Below, piece after piece: positions 51,949 to 59,906 of a stretch of DNA of 64,000 bases. Both the position numbers and the translations under genes were made by a program. The notes beneath the pieces were generated by a model. The model saw only the letters and a list, made by a program, of their open reading frames with translations, had not been told where the DNA came from and did not search any database. Position 1 is the first letter of the stretch. Every line of letters starts with the position of its first letter. The DNA comes from Candidatus Syntrophocurvum alkaliphilum (GTDB lineage: Bacteria; Bacillota; Syntrophomonadia; Syntrophomonadales; Syntrophomonadaceae): NCBI RefSeq assembly GCF_009734445.1, contig NZ_CP046457.1, positions 744,001 to 808,000 of the forward strand. The letters are read 5' to 3'.

Positions 51949-53144
51949 GTTGATATTTGCTCAGCTTCCCTTTCTACTACTGGTACTTTGTAAAAATAGA
52001 AAGTAAATAATGAAATTATGAGTATTATTATTGCCATCGAATATGAAAATGAAAGATTTATATCTAGTAAAAACCCACCCATTGCAGGTCCTAAGGCTCT
52101 ACCTAAACTATCATATCCTTGCATTATGCCCATTGCCCTACCTTGAGGCATGGTTGTTCTTTTGGAAATGGCTGCAGTAAGGGCTGGTCTACATAATCCA
52201 ATCCCAGCAGCAAATATAGCCATAAATGCTATTGTGCTTTGCAAGTTCCAAGTAAATAAAAAAAGTGCAAAGCTTGTTATTATTAAAAATATTCCTGTCA
52301 CTATTGTTTTATCTTCACCGAACCATTTAATAAACTTGCCTACTAGTAGACCTTGGAAAATAACTGATACTACTCCCGCAGTTGTAAAAGCCCAACCTAC
52401 ATCTGTAGGAGTTAAACCCAGTTTACCTTGGGAAAACAAGGCAAATGTACCATGATGGGATGCTTCTGCAATACTAACTAAAAGAGTGATTATAAATAAT
52501 ACTGCTATAGGAGTTCTTAAGCCTTCTAGTAAATTAGGGCGATGTAGTTTTTGGTCAACTATTCTATCTTCAGGTTTTAAGGATTCTTTAAAGAAAAGTA
52601 GAATAGCTATGAAGTTTAAACATGCTAAACCACTAGCTACAAAAAACGGTAATGATAATGAAATACTTGATAATAATCCACCCATTGCGGGACCAATAAT
52701 CATACCTAAACCAAGTGAAGCACCAATAAAGCCCATACTTGCTCCTCTGTTTTCTTCACTGGTAGTATCCCCTATATAAGCCATAGCTGCAGGAATTGCA
52801 GCACAAGCGAATATTCCTCCTGCTACTCTTGCAATAAATAACATCCAAACAGAAGATGCTAAACCAAAGAGTATAAAGGTTATGCCAAACCCAATGACAC
52901 CCATTAATAATACGGGTTTTCTTCCTACTTTATCTGAATAACTTCCCCAAACTGGAGCAAATATAAATTGGCATATTGCATAAATAGTTAGCAGTAAGCC
53001 TAGTTGAAATGCACTAGCCCCCATTGATTCGGCATAGTAAGGAAGTACAGGGATTATGATACTAAACCCTACTGCAACTAAAAATGTAGATAAAAATAGG
53101 GAAAGTAATTCTTTTGTAAAAATTGTATTTTTCAAGTTATTCAC
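51945..53144 (-). CDS. MFS multidrug-type transporter (first)
   Basis: The 399-residue protein has 12 membrane spans and DHA1-like motifs: LLLTIYAICQFIFAPVWGSY-SDKVGRKPVLL (motif A), ARVAGGIFACAAIPAAMAYI (B) and GASLGLGMIIGPAMGGLLSS (C, antiporter). It is likely an exporter of drugs or metabolites. It converges on gerAB, and a complete repeat element separates it from another MFS gene upstream. Confidence 0.88.
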   Translation of the reverse strand: MNNLKNTIFTKELLSLFLSTFLVAVGFSIIIPVLPYYAESMGASAFQLGLLLTIYAICQFIFAPVWGSYSDKVGRKPVLLMGVIGFGITFILFGLASSVWMLFIARVAGGIFACAAIPAAMAYIGDTTSEENRGASMGFIGASLGLGMIIGPAMGGLLSSISLSLPFFVASGLACLNFIAILLFFKESLKPEDRIVDQKLHRPNLLEGLRTPIAVLFIITLLVSIAEASHHGTFALFSQGKLGLTPTDVGWAFTTAGVVSVIFQGLLVGKFIKWFGEDKTIVTGIFLIITSFALFLFTWNLQSTIAFMAIFAAGIGLCRPALTAAISKRTTMPQGRAMGIMQGYDSLGRALGPAMGGFLLDINLSFSYSMAIIILIISLFTFYFYKVPVVEREAEQIST

Positions 53145-53201
53145 CTTCTAAAAATTATGGATAATCTACACAGACAACACAGACTGATCAATTTTTAATT
53201 T

Positions 53202-53427
53202 TGATTCCACTGCAAAAAGCTAAACTTAGACTATGGAATCGGCTGAGCAAACATGTTTATCACGCCACTCATCGGTCTTTACCTCGATTTTAGCTTAGCA
53301 CTTATTATCTAAAATGATTTTTTATTTATACTTAGCTGTGATCTATGCACCACGCCTTGCTATTCGGGACTTAGATAAACATGTTTGCTCAGCCTTAAGC
53401 TTGTTGTAGTTACTTTTTGCAGCAAAA
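53202..53427 (+). repeat. Dispersed intergenic repeat, complete copy 9 (reference)
   Basis: This 226-bp copy has both ends. CACTGCAAAAAGC near 53209 and CTTTTTGCAG near 53413 form terminal inverted repeats. Inside, GGCTGAGCAAACATGTTTAT (from 53241) is repeated inverted at 53374-53394 over 21 bases without mismatch. The middle carries CACTTATTATCTAAAATG and GTGATCTATGCACC found in copies 4 to 6. No open frame is inside. It lies between the two MFS genes. Confidence 0.9.
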
Positions 53428-53434
53428 TTAATAA

Positions 53435-54577
53435 TTAATTAGTTACTTTTATATGCAATTTATATAGTATCATTTGTATTAATATTATTATTAAAGCACC
53501 TATCCAGAATGGTTCTTGTCCGATCTCACTGGCTATACCACCAATTACAGGACCACTCATTACTCCAAATGAAAAGAATGCATAAAAAATGCCAAAAGCA
53601 GTACCTCTAAAGTAATCTTTAGTTTCATCAACTACTATGGAAGTCATAGCCGGAAAGATAAAACCAAAACCACAACCATATAATATCATCATAAATACAA
53701 ACTGGCTAAAGGTATTTCCTAGTGGAAGTAGTAATAGTGCTAATGTTACTAAAAACAACCCTATAGCTATGGGTAAATATCTTCCGTTTTTATCTGACCA
53801 TTTGCTAATTGGCAAGATGAAGATTATTATAGCAACAATTGAAAAAATACTAAAAAGAATACCCGTATCTTTACTAGCAAAATTTAATGATTCTAGTGTT
53901 ATGGGAAATGCATAAGCTAAAATACCCATTGTAAACATTAAGCTAAATGCAGCTAAGTAAGCTATTTGCAATTTAGTATTAGTAATTAGATTAAGAATAA
54001 TTTCCTTAGTAAACACTTTGTTTTTTGATTCTAAAGAATATGTTTCAGGTAAAAAAAGCCATGCAATTATTGATGTTTTAATAAGTAGTAAGCCTAAAGA
54101 AAGAAAAACTACACTAAAACCAAATGCATCCTTACCCATTCCAGCAAACATAGGTCCAATAAGTGCAGCAAACCCTACTGCTGCCCCTGAATATCCCATA
54201 GCTCTTCCTGTAGAGCCTTGTCCAACTCTATCACCTACATAAGCAAAAGCTGCAGGTATTAATATAGCACCACCTAAACCATGTATAATTCTTAATATTA
54301 GTAATTGAAATGGTGACGCAACAAATGCATATAAAGAAACAGCAGAACCAGCTATAATCATTCCGCTAATAATAGCAATTTTTCTACCATAGCGGTCTAT
54401 AATCAGTCCAGCACCGAGATTACCGATCATGTTAAATAATGAATATGCCCCCATTATTAAACCAACGACTATTGAGGTTGCCCCTAATGAATATACATAA
54501 GGAGATAATATTGGTAATTGAGCCATAGTATCAATAAAGCTTACTATAACTATAAAGTAGACTAGTATATAAATCAT
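53435..54577 (-). CDS. MFS multidrug-type transporter (second)
   Basis: The 380-residue protein has 12 membrane spans, motif A-like NMIGNLGAGLIIDRYGRKIA and motif C-like GYSGAAVGFAALIGPMFAGM. It resembles the preceding MFS gene in plan but is diverged in sequence. AAAGGAAGATAAATA supports the start at 54577. The stop is seven bases from the repeat copy. Confidence 0.87.
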   Translation of the reverse strand: MIYILVYFIVIVSFIDTMAQLPILSPYVYSLGATSIVVGLIMGAYSLFNMIGNLGAGLIIDRYGRKIAIISGMIIAGSAVSLYAFVASPFQLLILRIIHGLGGAILIPAAFAYVGDRVGQGSTGRAMGYSGAAVGFAALIGPMFAGMGKDAFGFSVVFLSLGLLLIKTSIIAWLFLPETYSLESKNKVFTKEIILNLITNTKLQIAYLAAFSLMFTMGILAYAFPITLESLNFASKDTGILFSIFSIVAIIIFILPISKWSDKNGRYLPIAIGLFLVTLALLLLPLGNTFSQFVFMMILYGCGFGFIFPAMTSIVVDETKDYFRGTAFGIFYAFFSFGVMSGPVIGGIASEIGQEPFWIGALIIILIQMILYKLHIKVTN

Positions 54578-54635
54578 TATTTATCTTCCTTTTTGAGTAT
54601 TATATTAACCTGTTTGTTTAGCAATAACAAATAAT

Positions 54636-54655
54636 GCAGAGAATTCATTCTCTGC
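54636..54655. promoter_or_regulatory. Inverted repeat upstream of the second MFS gene
   Basis: GCAGAGAA (54636-54643) pairs with TTCTCTGC (54648-54655), a four-base gap between. It lies 60 bases before the MFS start and could be an operator or leader hairpin. Confidence 0.4.
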
Positions 54656-54723
54656 TTTACTTATTATTTATGTTGTTTAGCAAATTATATATATTTCATA
54701 AATAAGTTACAAGGGCAATAAAA

Positions 54724-54759
54724 AACAGGATTAAATATTAGCTATATTAATCCTGTTTA
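54724..54759 (-). terminator. Terminator after the DedA-like gene
   Basis: AACAGGATTAA and TTAATCCTGTT pair across a loop of about ten bases. On the minus strand TTTTTATTG follows, ending the gene at 54765. Confidence 0.75.
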
Positions 54760-54764
54760 ATTAT

Positions 54765-55349
54765 TTATTCGTACTTAGATAATGCTTTATCTAGATTTAT
54801 AAATTTTATTAGTATTAGAAATCCTATTATAACTACTATTGGAATTAAGTTTAATATTCCAGGGTTAGCTAAAAATGCATCTACACCAGCACCGAAGCCA
54901 GCAAATAAAACACATGGAACTAATAATCCTGCAGCAGTAAAAGAAATAAATCTAGATAAAGATATTTTGCTCATTGCTGCTACAATATTTGGAATTGCTA
55001 TAGGTATTGCAGGTATATTATGCACTATGACAATAAAACCTATAACAAATTTATCGTTTAATCTAGGCAGTATCTCATATCGTGATAAAATTTTATTTGT
55101 AAATTCATCTAGTTTAAAAAAGCGAAAAACATTAAAGGCAATAAATGAGCCTATTACAACACTTCCCCAAGCTATTATAATTCCTTGTTGAAATCCAAAT
55201 AGATAGCCACACACACCTGCAACTATAGCAAATGGAATCATGGGCACATGGCATTGCATAATAATCATAATACTTATAATAAGCATAGCTGCGTAGCCGA
55301 AATCTCTTATATATTGACTATAGTAAATAATCTGATCTAATAATTCCAC
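54765..55349 (-). CDS. DedA/SNARE-associated (VTT domain) membrane protein
   Basis: This 194-residue protein has five to six hydrophobic segments and the VTT-domain phrases VPMIPFAIVAGVCGYLFGFQ, GIIIAWGSVVIGSFIAFNVF and HNIPAIPIAIPNIVAAMSKI. It is of the TVP38/TMEM64 type, suspected to move phospholipids. The start is a GTG with GGAAG upstream. No partners nearby. Confidence 0.82.
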   Translation of the reverse strand: MELLDQIIYYSQYIRDFGYAAMLIISIMIIMQCHVPMIPFAIVAGVCGYLFGFQQGIIIAWGSVVIGSFIAFNVFRFFKLDEFTNKILSRYEILPRLNDKFVIGFIVIVHNIPAIPIAIPNIVAAMSKISLSRFISFTAAGLLVPCVLFAGFGAGVDAFLANPGILNLIPIVVIIGFLILIKFINLDKALSKYE

Positions 55350-55464
55350 TTAAGCATTCTTCCTTTAATTATTTATCTAATTATATCGAATAGTATAATT
55401 ATATACTATTATTTTATTTTTAGCAGAATTTTGTTGTACTAAAGTTGATTAATAAGTTCAATTC

Positions 55465-56097
55465 TTAACCAAATATATAAGAAGGCTTGGGGTTATAAGA
55501 CTTCATATTATTCCTATTCTTTTGATTATTGTGCTCCTCTTCTAATTTTTCAAGCATTAAAGTTGAATTAATAAACTTATAGTTTTCAGATATTTTATTT
55601 CTTTTATTTAACCACTTATTTTTATTAAAAGCAGGATATAATTTTTCTAGCTTATTAGAAGGTGTTCTAATTAATATTCGTGCATTTAAATCTGCGTTTT
55701 TCCATATATTCTCAATTACATCATTCTTGGGGACAACCTGTTGTGCAATATGAATAACTGAATAACCAATACTGTCAATTTTAGCACCATTAGCATGATT
55801 AACATTAATTTTGTTATTATAACCAACTTTTTCAATTAAATTTTGGGCTTTTCTAACAGCTATTAAATCATTGTCAATTACATTAACATAAGCCCCAGTC
55901 ATATTTGCAATTTCTAAAGCAGTAGAAGGAAAAGAACCTCCTCCTATACATAAAACCTTATCATTAGCAGTTATTTTAGCTAATTTAACTTCTGTATGTA
56001 CAATTTTTTTGTAATACAAATTATAAACTTTTACTGCCATAGGATATGAAGACATGAATTTTTCACATTTTGCAGTAAGAGTTGCCATAATACTCAT
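55465..56097 (-). CDS. Nicotianamine-synthase-like SAM-dependent enzyme
   Basis: This 210-residue protein has a Rossmann SAM site, KVLCIGGGSFPSTALEIANM, with the acidic strand VNVIDNDLIAVRKAQNLIE. The G-x-G-x-x-P-x-T-A form and the following helix resemble nicotianamine synthase and its bacterial relatives (CntL-type), which transfer aminobutyrate from SAM to make metal chelators. It is shorter than CntL, lacking N-terminal helices. A Fur-type box overlaps its promoter (56307-56335) and a Zn/Mn-type ABC operon ends just upstream, which supports a metal role. A plain methyltransferase remains possible. AGGGGAGAG precedes the ATG. Confidence 0.6.
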   Translation of the reverse strand: MSIMATLTAKCEKFMSSYPMAVKVYNLYYKKIVHTEVKLAKITANDKVLCIGGGSFPSTALEIANMTGAYVNVIDNDLIAVRKAQNLIEKVGYNNKINVNHANGAKIDSIGYSVIHIAQQVVPKNDVIENIWKNADLNARILIRTPSNKLEKLYPAFNKNKWLNKRNKISENYKFINSTLMLEKLEEEHNNQKNRNNMKSYNPKPSYIFG

Positions 56098-56202
56098 AAT
56101 CTCTCTCCCCTGTTAAGTAATAAAATTAATCTATTTATTGTAATATAAAATATAAATTCAAATTATTAAACCGATTTGCAGTTTTTTATTATAAATTATG
56201 AT

Positions 56203-56280
56203 TTACGAAAAGCTAAACTTAGACTATGGAATCGGCTGAGCAAACATGTTTATCACGCCGCTCATCGGTCTTCATCTTAA
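56203..56280 (-). repeat. Dispersed intergenic repeat, B-end copy 10
   Basis: It reads ACGAAAAGCTAAACTTAGAC, TATGGAATCGGCTGAGCAAA and CATGTTTATCACGCCGCTC, almost identical to the reference. It lies in the 5-prime leader of the nicotianamine-synthase-like gene, between its promoter and start. Confidence 0.88.
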
Positions 56281-56306
56281 AAAAATATTTAACTTGTATC
56301 ATTTGC

Positions 56307-56335
56307 TACATAAAGCAAATGATAATCATTATCAA
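56307..56335 (-). promoter_or_regulatory. Fur-box promoter of the nicotianamine-synthase-like gene
   Basis: On the minus strand TTGATA (complement of 56330-56335) and TATGTA (complement of 56307-56312) are 17 bases apart. TGATAATCATTATCA (56320-56334) is a perfect 7-1-7 Fur box and covers the -35 side of the promoter. Iron-loaded Fur would therefore shut off the gene at 55465-56097. Confidence 0.78.
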
Positions 56336-56353
56336 CTGCTAAGTAAAAAGAAA

Positions 56354-56431
56354 CCCTCTTTTACCGCAGAGGGCTTGAGAATGATTATCATTCCTAAATA
56401 ATATTATAATTCTATTTTAATATTTGGTCAA
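56354..56431 (-). promoter_or_regulatory. Second promoter with a Fur-like palindrome and an immediate terminator
   Basis: On the minus strand TTGACC (complement of 56426-56431) and TATAAT (complement of 56403-56408) are 17 bases apart, a strong promoter. GAATGATTATCATTC (56379-56393), a perfect 15-base Fur-like palindrome, lies just past the start of transcription. CCCTC (56354-56358) and GAGGG (56369-56373) then form a hairpin followed by TTTCTTTTT. The transcript would be about 50 bases and would stop before the next gene. Confidence 0.6.
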
Positions 56432-56446
56432 CTATTGTATTGCGTT

Positions 56447-56482
56447 ACCTGTCACTCCAACATGTATTTGCAGATGACAGGT
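56447..56482. repeat. Inverted repeat after the metal-binding lipoprotein gene
   Basis: ACCTGTCA (56447-56454) and TGACAGGT (56475-56482) form an 8-bp stem just past the stop at 56497. There is no T-run, so it may be a processing or weak termination site for the ABC operon. Confidence 0.4.
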
Positions 56483-56496
56483 ATTTTATAAACTAA

Positions 56497-57405
56497 TTAT
56501 TTTAAACCTTTAACAAAAGTATTTACATTTGTTTTCATCATATCTATATAATTATCTGCCCCACTTCCTTTATTGCCTAAAGCATCAGTAAAGATTTCGC
56601 CAGCAATAGGTACTCCAGTTTCATTAGAGATAGTTTGCATATATCTATTATCAATAGTAGATTCAACAAATATTGCTGGTAAATTTCTATCATTCACTAT
56701 ATTTACAACCCTAGAAATCTGTTGGGGTGTTCCTTCTTCATGGGAATTCAGCTCCCAAATTCCTACAGCTTCAAAGCCGTATGCTTCACCAAAATATTTT
56801 AGTGCATTTTCACTTATTACCAAAACCCTGTTTTCTTCTGGAATATTATTCACTTTATCTTTTATCCATAAATCTAAATCTATAAGTTTTTCTGTATAAT
56901 TATTTGCATTTTCTTGGTAATACTTTTCACCTTCAGGGTCTTTAGTAATTAATGCATCAAGGATATTTTCTACATAGGTTGCAACTAATATAGGATTGAA
57001 CCATGCATGTGGATCTTCTAAATCAGAATCTCCTTCAAGGAATATTGGTGTAATACCATTAGTCGCAAAAATGATTTCTTTGTTAGAAGTTGCTTTTACT
57101 GCTCGCTCCATTGCTGGTTCTAAATTATATCCATTAAAAATTATTAAATCTGCATAATTAGTTTTTTGAAAATCACTAGGTATAAACTCATACTCCTCAG
57201 GCTCTTCTCCTCTAGGAACTATATAATCAACATATCCACGTTCTCCTAGAATTTCTTTGGTTATATCTGAGAGAATTGAAATACTTGTTACTACATAAAG
57301 ACCATCATCATCTTTACTAACTTCTTGATTATTAGAACATCCTGATACTATTACTAGTAGAGATAGTACCATTATTATAGATATTACTTTAAAAAATTTA
57401 GACAT
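56497..57405 (-). CDS. Zn/Mn ABC transporter substrate-binding lipoprotein (TroA/ZnuA family)
   Basis: The 302-residue protein has a lipobox (VIVSGC) and the cluster A-I fold: VVTSISILSDITKEILG, DPHAWFNPILVATYVENIL (metal His), ENALKYFGEAYG and IFVESTIDNRY (metal Glu) with a late Asp. Metal ligands are in line with Zn2+ or Mn2+; a His-rich loop of true ZnuA is missing. GGAGGGG supports the ATG at 57405. It is the third gene after the ATPase and permease. Confidence 0.9.
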   Translation of the reverse strand: MSKFFKVISIIMVLSLLVIVSGCSNNQEVSKDDDGLYVVTSISILSDITKEILGERGYVDYIVPRGEEPEEYEFIPSDFQKTNYADLIIFNGYNLEPAMERAVKATSNKEIIFATNGITPIFLEGDSDLEDPHAWFNPILVATYVENILDALITKDPEGEKYYQENANNYTEKLIDLDLWIKDKVNNIPEENRVLVISENALKYFGEAYGFEAVGIWELNSHEEGTPQQISRVVNIVNDRNLPAIFVESTIDNRYMQTISNETGVPIAGEIFTDALGNKGSGADNYIDMMKTNVNTFVKGLK

Positions 57406-57432
57406 TAAATTCCCCTCCAACCATAATTTAAA

Positions 57433-58284
57433 TTAATTTTTATTTACTATACTTAAAATAAACTTTTGATTTGGTGATAAGAAAAAACTCAGTGCAAAAA
57501 TTATTGATGCAACTACTACAATTGATGCACCTGTAGGTATGTCATAAATGTATGAAAAATATACACCTGCTATAGCAGATATAACACCAAATATAGAGGC
57601 TAAAATAATCATTATTGGTAAGCGATTTGTTAATAAATAAGCACTAGCACCTGGAGTTATTAACATTGCTACAACCAAGATAATACCTACTGTTTGTAAT
57701 GATGCTACAGTTACTAGTGATAGTAATAACATTAAAAAATAATGTACAGTCTTAGCTGGTATACCTATTGATTCCGCCATTATTGGGTCAAAGGTGGTAA
57801 GGAGCAATTGTTTATAAAATAGAGTAACTGTTATAATAACAATAATTCCAATAATAAAAGTCATTAACAGGTCATTAGAAGAAACAGCAAGAACATTTCC
57901 AAAAAGTATATGCCATAAACATACTTCAGTTCCTCTATTTACTGTTATTAATATAACACCAAGTGCAAATGCTGCTGTAAAGATGATGCCAATTGCAGAA
58001 TCATCTTTGATTTTACTGTTTTGAGCTACATATCCTATGCCTAAAGCAGATATTACACCTGCAATAACAGCACCTATAAAAAAACTAAATCCTAATATAT
58101 ATGCAATAGCTACACCCGGTAGAACAGAGTGCGATATTGCATCTCCCATTAATGCCATACCTCTAAGAATAATAAAACAGCCTATTAAACCGCAGATTAT
58201 ACCTACAAGAATTCCAGCTTTTAAAGCATTTTGTAAATATTGATACTGTGATAGAGATTGTAAAAAGAATACTATGTTTTCCAC
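57433..58284 (-). CDS. Metal ABC transporter permease (ZnuB/TroC family)
   Basis: The 283-residue protein has eight to nine membrane spans of the ABC-3 family. GALVGIICGLIGCFIILRGMA-like GIICGLIGCFIILRGMALMG, AISHSVLPGVAIAYILGFSF and TVASLQTVGIILVVAMLITP are typical. It follows the ATPase with no gap and starts with GTG. Confidence 0.92.
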   Translation of the reverse strand: MENIVFFLQSLSQYQYLQNALKAGILVGIICGLIGCFIILRGMALMGDAISHSVLPGVAIAYILGFSFFIGAVIAGVISALGIGYVAQNSKIKDDSAIGIIFTAAFALGVILITVNRGTEVCLWHILFGNVLAVSSNDLLMTFIIGIIVIITVTLFYKQLLLTTFDPIMAESIGIPAKTVHYFLMLLLSLVTVASLQTVGIILVVAMLITPGASAYLLTNRLPIMIILASIFGVISAIAGVYFSYIYDIPTGASIVVVASIIFALSFFLSPNQKFILSIVNKN

Positions 58285-59049
58285 TTATCCATTCACCACC
58301 ATTAATCCAGTATTGTCACCTCCAAGAAATGTGATTTTTCCATCATAAGCTTCACATAAGCACTCTAACTTAAATACCTCCTCCTTTTTGCCACAAGCTA
58401 TTAATTTATTTTTTAGTAATATCAAGCTATCAAAGTATGATTCTGCTTTATTAAGATCATGGTGGACTACAAATAAAGTCTTTCCTTCGTTTTTTAAATT
58501 ACGTAAAATATCAATAATAAGACTTTCGGAAGCAATATCAATTCCCGCAAATGGTTCATCCATAAAAAATACTTGTGCTTCTTGAGCTAGTGCTCGTGCT
58601 AAAAATACTCTTTGTTGTTGACCACCAGAAAGTTGCCCAATTTGGCGATTTTTATATTCATACATCTCTACTTGTTTTAATGATTTGTTTACTATATCTT
58701 TATCATTCTTACTAGGAAATCCCCACCAAGATATATGAGGATATCGCCCCATCATTACAACATCACTAACTAATACGGGAAAATCAAAATCAATACTGCT
58801 TCTTTGTGGTACATAGGCTAATTTTTTTCTGCTTTTGGAAACAGGTTTATCAAATACTTTAACCTTACCCTTACTAACTTGAACAAGTCCTAAAATAGCC
58901 TTTATTAATGTTGATTTTCCAGCACCATTAGGACCTATAATTCCAATAAGCTGATTTGAATTAATTGAGAAAGTAATGTTTTCAAAGGCTTTTTTTCTTC
59001 CATAACTAACTGACAAGTCCTCTACTTGTAAAACAATATCAGTTCCCAT
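58285..59049 (-). CDS. Metal ABC transporter ATP-binding protein (ZnuC family)
   Basis: This 254-residue ATPase has Walker A GPNGAGKSTL at about 37-46, Q-loop YVPQR, signature LSGGQQQRVFLARAL and Walker B VFFMDEPFAGID, with the switch His in VHHD. It is the first gene of the operon; GGAGGG precedes the ATG. It is divergent from the MntR-like gene, which probably controls it. Confidence 0.95.
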   Translation of the reverse strand: MGTDIVLQVEDLSVSYGRKKAFENITFSINSNQLIGIIGPNGAGKSTLIKAILGLVQVSKGKVKVFDKPVSKSRKKLAYVPQRSSIDFDFPVLVSDVVMMGRYPHISWWGFPSKNDKDIVNKSLKQVEMYEYKNRQIGQLSGGQQQRVFLARALAQEAQVFFMDEPFAGIDIASESLIIDILRNLKNEGKTLFVVHHDLNKAESYFDSLILLKNKLIACGKKEEVFKLECLCEAYDGKITFLGGDNTGLMVVNG

Positions 59050-59167
59050 TGCTTGCCCTCCTATAATAATGTTTTTAGCTTTTTATAAAGTTAACTGCGT
59101 CTAAAATTAGCTGCTGATGTATTATATTGAGGGGATATTATAATGGTGTTTGTCCATTGATATTTTT

Positions 59168-59181
59168 AGTTATAGCTAACT
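59168..59181. promoter_or_regulatory. Probable DtxR/MntR operator in the divergent region
   Basis: AGTTATAGCTAACT is an inverted repeat (AGTTA-TAGC-TAACT) flanked by T and A tracts, resembling DtxR-family operators of the TTAGGTTAGCCTAA kind. It lies between the ABC operon and the regulator gene. Confidence 0.5.
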
Positions 59182-59225
59182 TTTTGCTTGCATAACTTAT
59201 AAAAAATGTATATTTGGAGGCAATT

Positions 59226-59726
59226 ATGACTGATTTTAATGAAGTGTTTTACACTTATCGTGGATATGAAAAAGCTGCTGGCTCAGGAAGGTTAACACCT
59301 AGTATGGAAGACTATTTAGAAATGATATACCGTTTAAGCTTGGAAAACGGATATACCCGAGTAAATGATATTGCGGAAAAACTTAATGTGAAGCCTCCAT
59401 CAGTAACAAAAATGATGATAAAATTAAGTGATAAAGAGCTACTTATATACGAAAAATATGGGAATATAAAACTAACGCAGAAAGGTGAAGAATTGGGGAG
59501 TTTTTTATTAGATAGACATAATACTGTTAAGGAATTTTTTTCATTATTAGGATTAACTAAAAACTTTCATAAAGATGTTGAGCAGATAGAACACTACATC
59601 GCTAAGGAAACTTTTATTTGTATTAAAAGCTTTGTTAATTTTATGAAAGATAATACTGATGTGAAAGAAAGGTATGAAAAATACTTAAATGAATATAAAA
59701 ATAATACTGATTTTATTGTAGAATAA
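59226..59726 (+). CDS. mntR: DtxR/MntR-family metal-dependent regulator
   Basis: This 166-residue protein begins with an N-terminal extension and then SMEDYLEMIYRLSLENGYTR, the winged-helix opening of DtxR/MntR, with VNDIAEKLNVKPPSVTKMMI. The metal-binding Glu/His set lies in HNTVKEFFSLLGL and EQIEHYIAKET. No SH3 domain, so it is of the short MntR kind. The ATG at 59226 follows GGAGG. It faces the ABC transporter operon, the usual target. Confidence 0.9.
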   Translation: MTDFNEVFYTYRGYEKAAGSGRLTPSMEDYLEMIYRLSLENGYTRVNDIAEKLNVKPPSVTKMMIKLSDKELLIYEKYGNIKLTQKGEELGSFLLDRHNTVKEFFSLLGLTKNFHKDVEQIEHYIAKETFICIKSFVNFMKDNTDVKERYEKYLNEYKNNTDFIVE

Positions 59727-59731
59727 AATAT

Positions 59732-59889
59732 TGGATTTGCTGTAAAAAACAACTATAAAAAAACTAAAGGCTGAACTAACTTGTTTATCTAAGTCCTTAA
59801 GTAGCAAAAAATGACCGATGAGTGGCGTAATAAACATGTTTGCTCAGCCGATTCCATAGTCTAAGTTTAGCTTTTCGCAGAAAAATCAA
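59732..59889 (+). repeat. Dispersed intergenic repeat, two-ended copy 11
   Basis: Left end GGATTTGCTGTAAAAAACAA, then AGGCTGAACTAACTTGTTTA; right end GTAATAAACATGTTTGCTCA, CCGATTCCATAGTCTAAG and TTTTCGCAGAAAAATC. The middle, AAAAAATGACCGATGAGTGG, differs from copy 5, so deletions arose separately. Confidence 0.88.
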
Positions 59890-59906
59890 ATTATATTTTA
59901 TTAAAA

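Noticed and set aside
53190-53435. TTAA target duplication around the complete repeat
   Set aside because: TTAAT-like bases flank this copy, but copies 5 and 11 do not show the same, so the duplication is not supported.
4962-59889. Idea that the dispersed repeats form a CRISPR array or attachment sites
   Set aside because: Copies are kilobases apart, unequal in length and without regular spacers; no cas or integrase gene is present.
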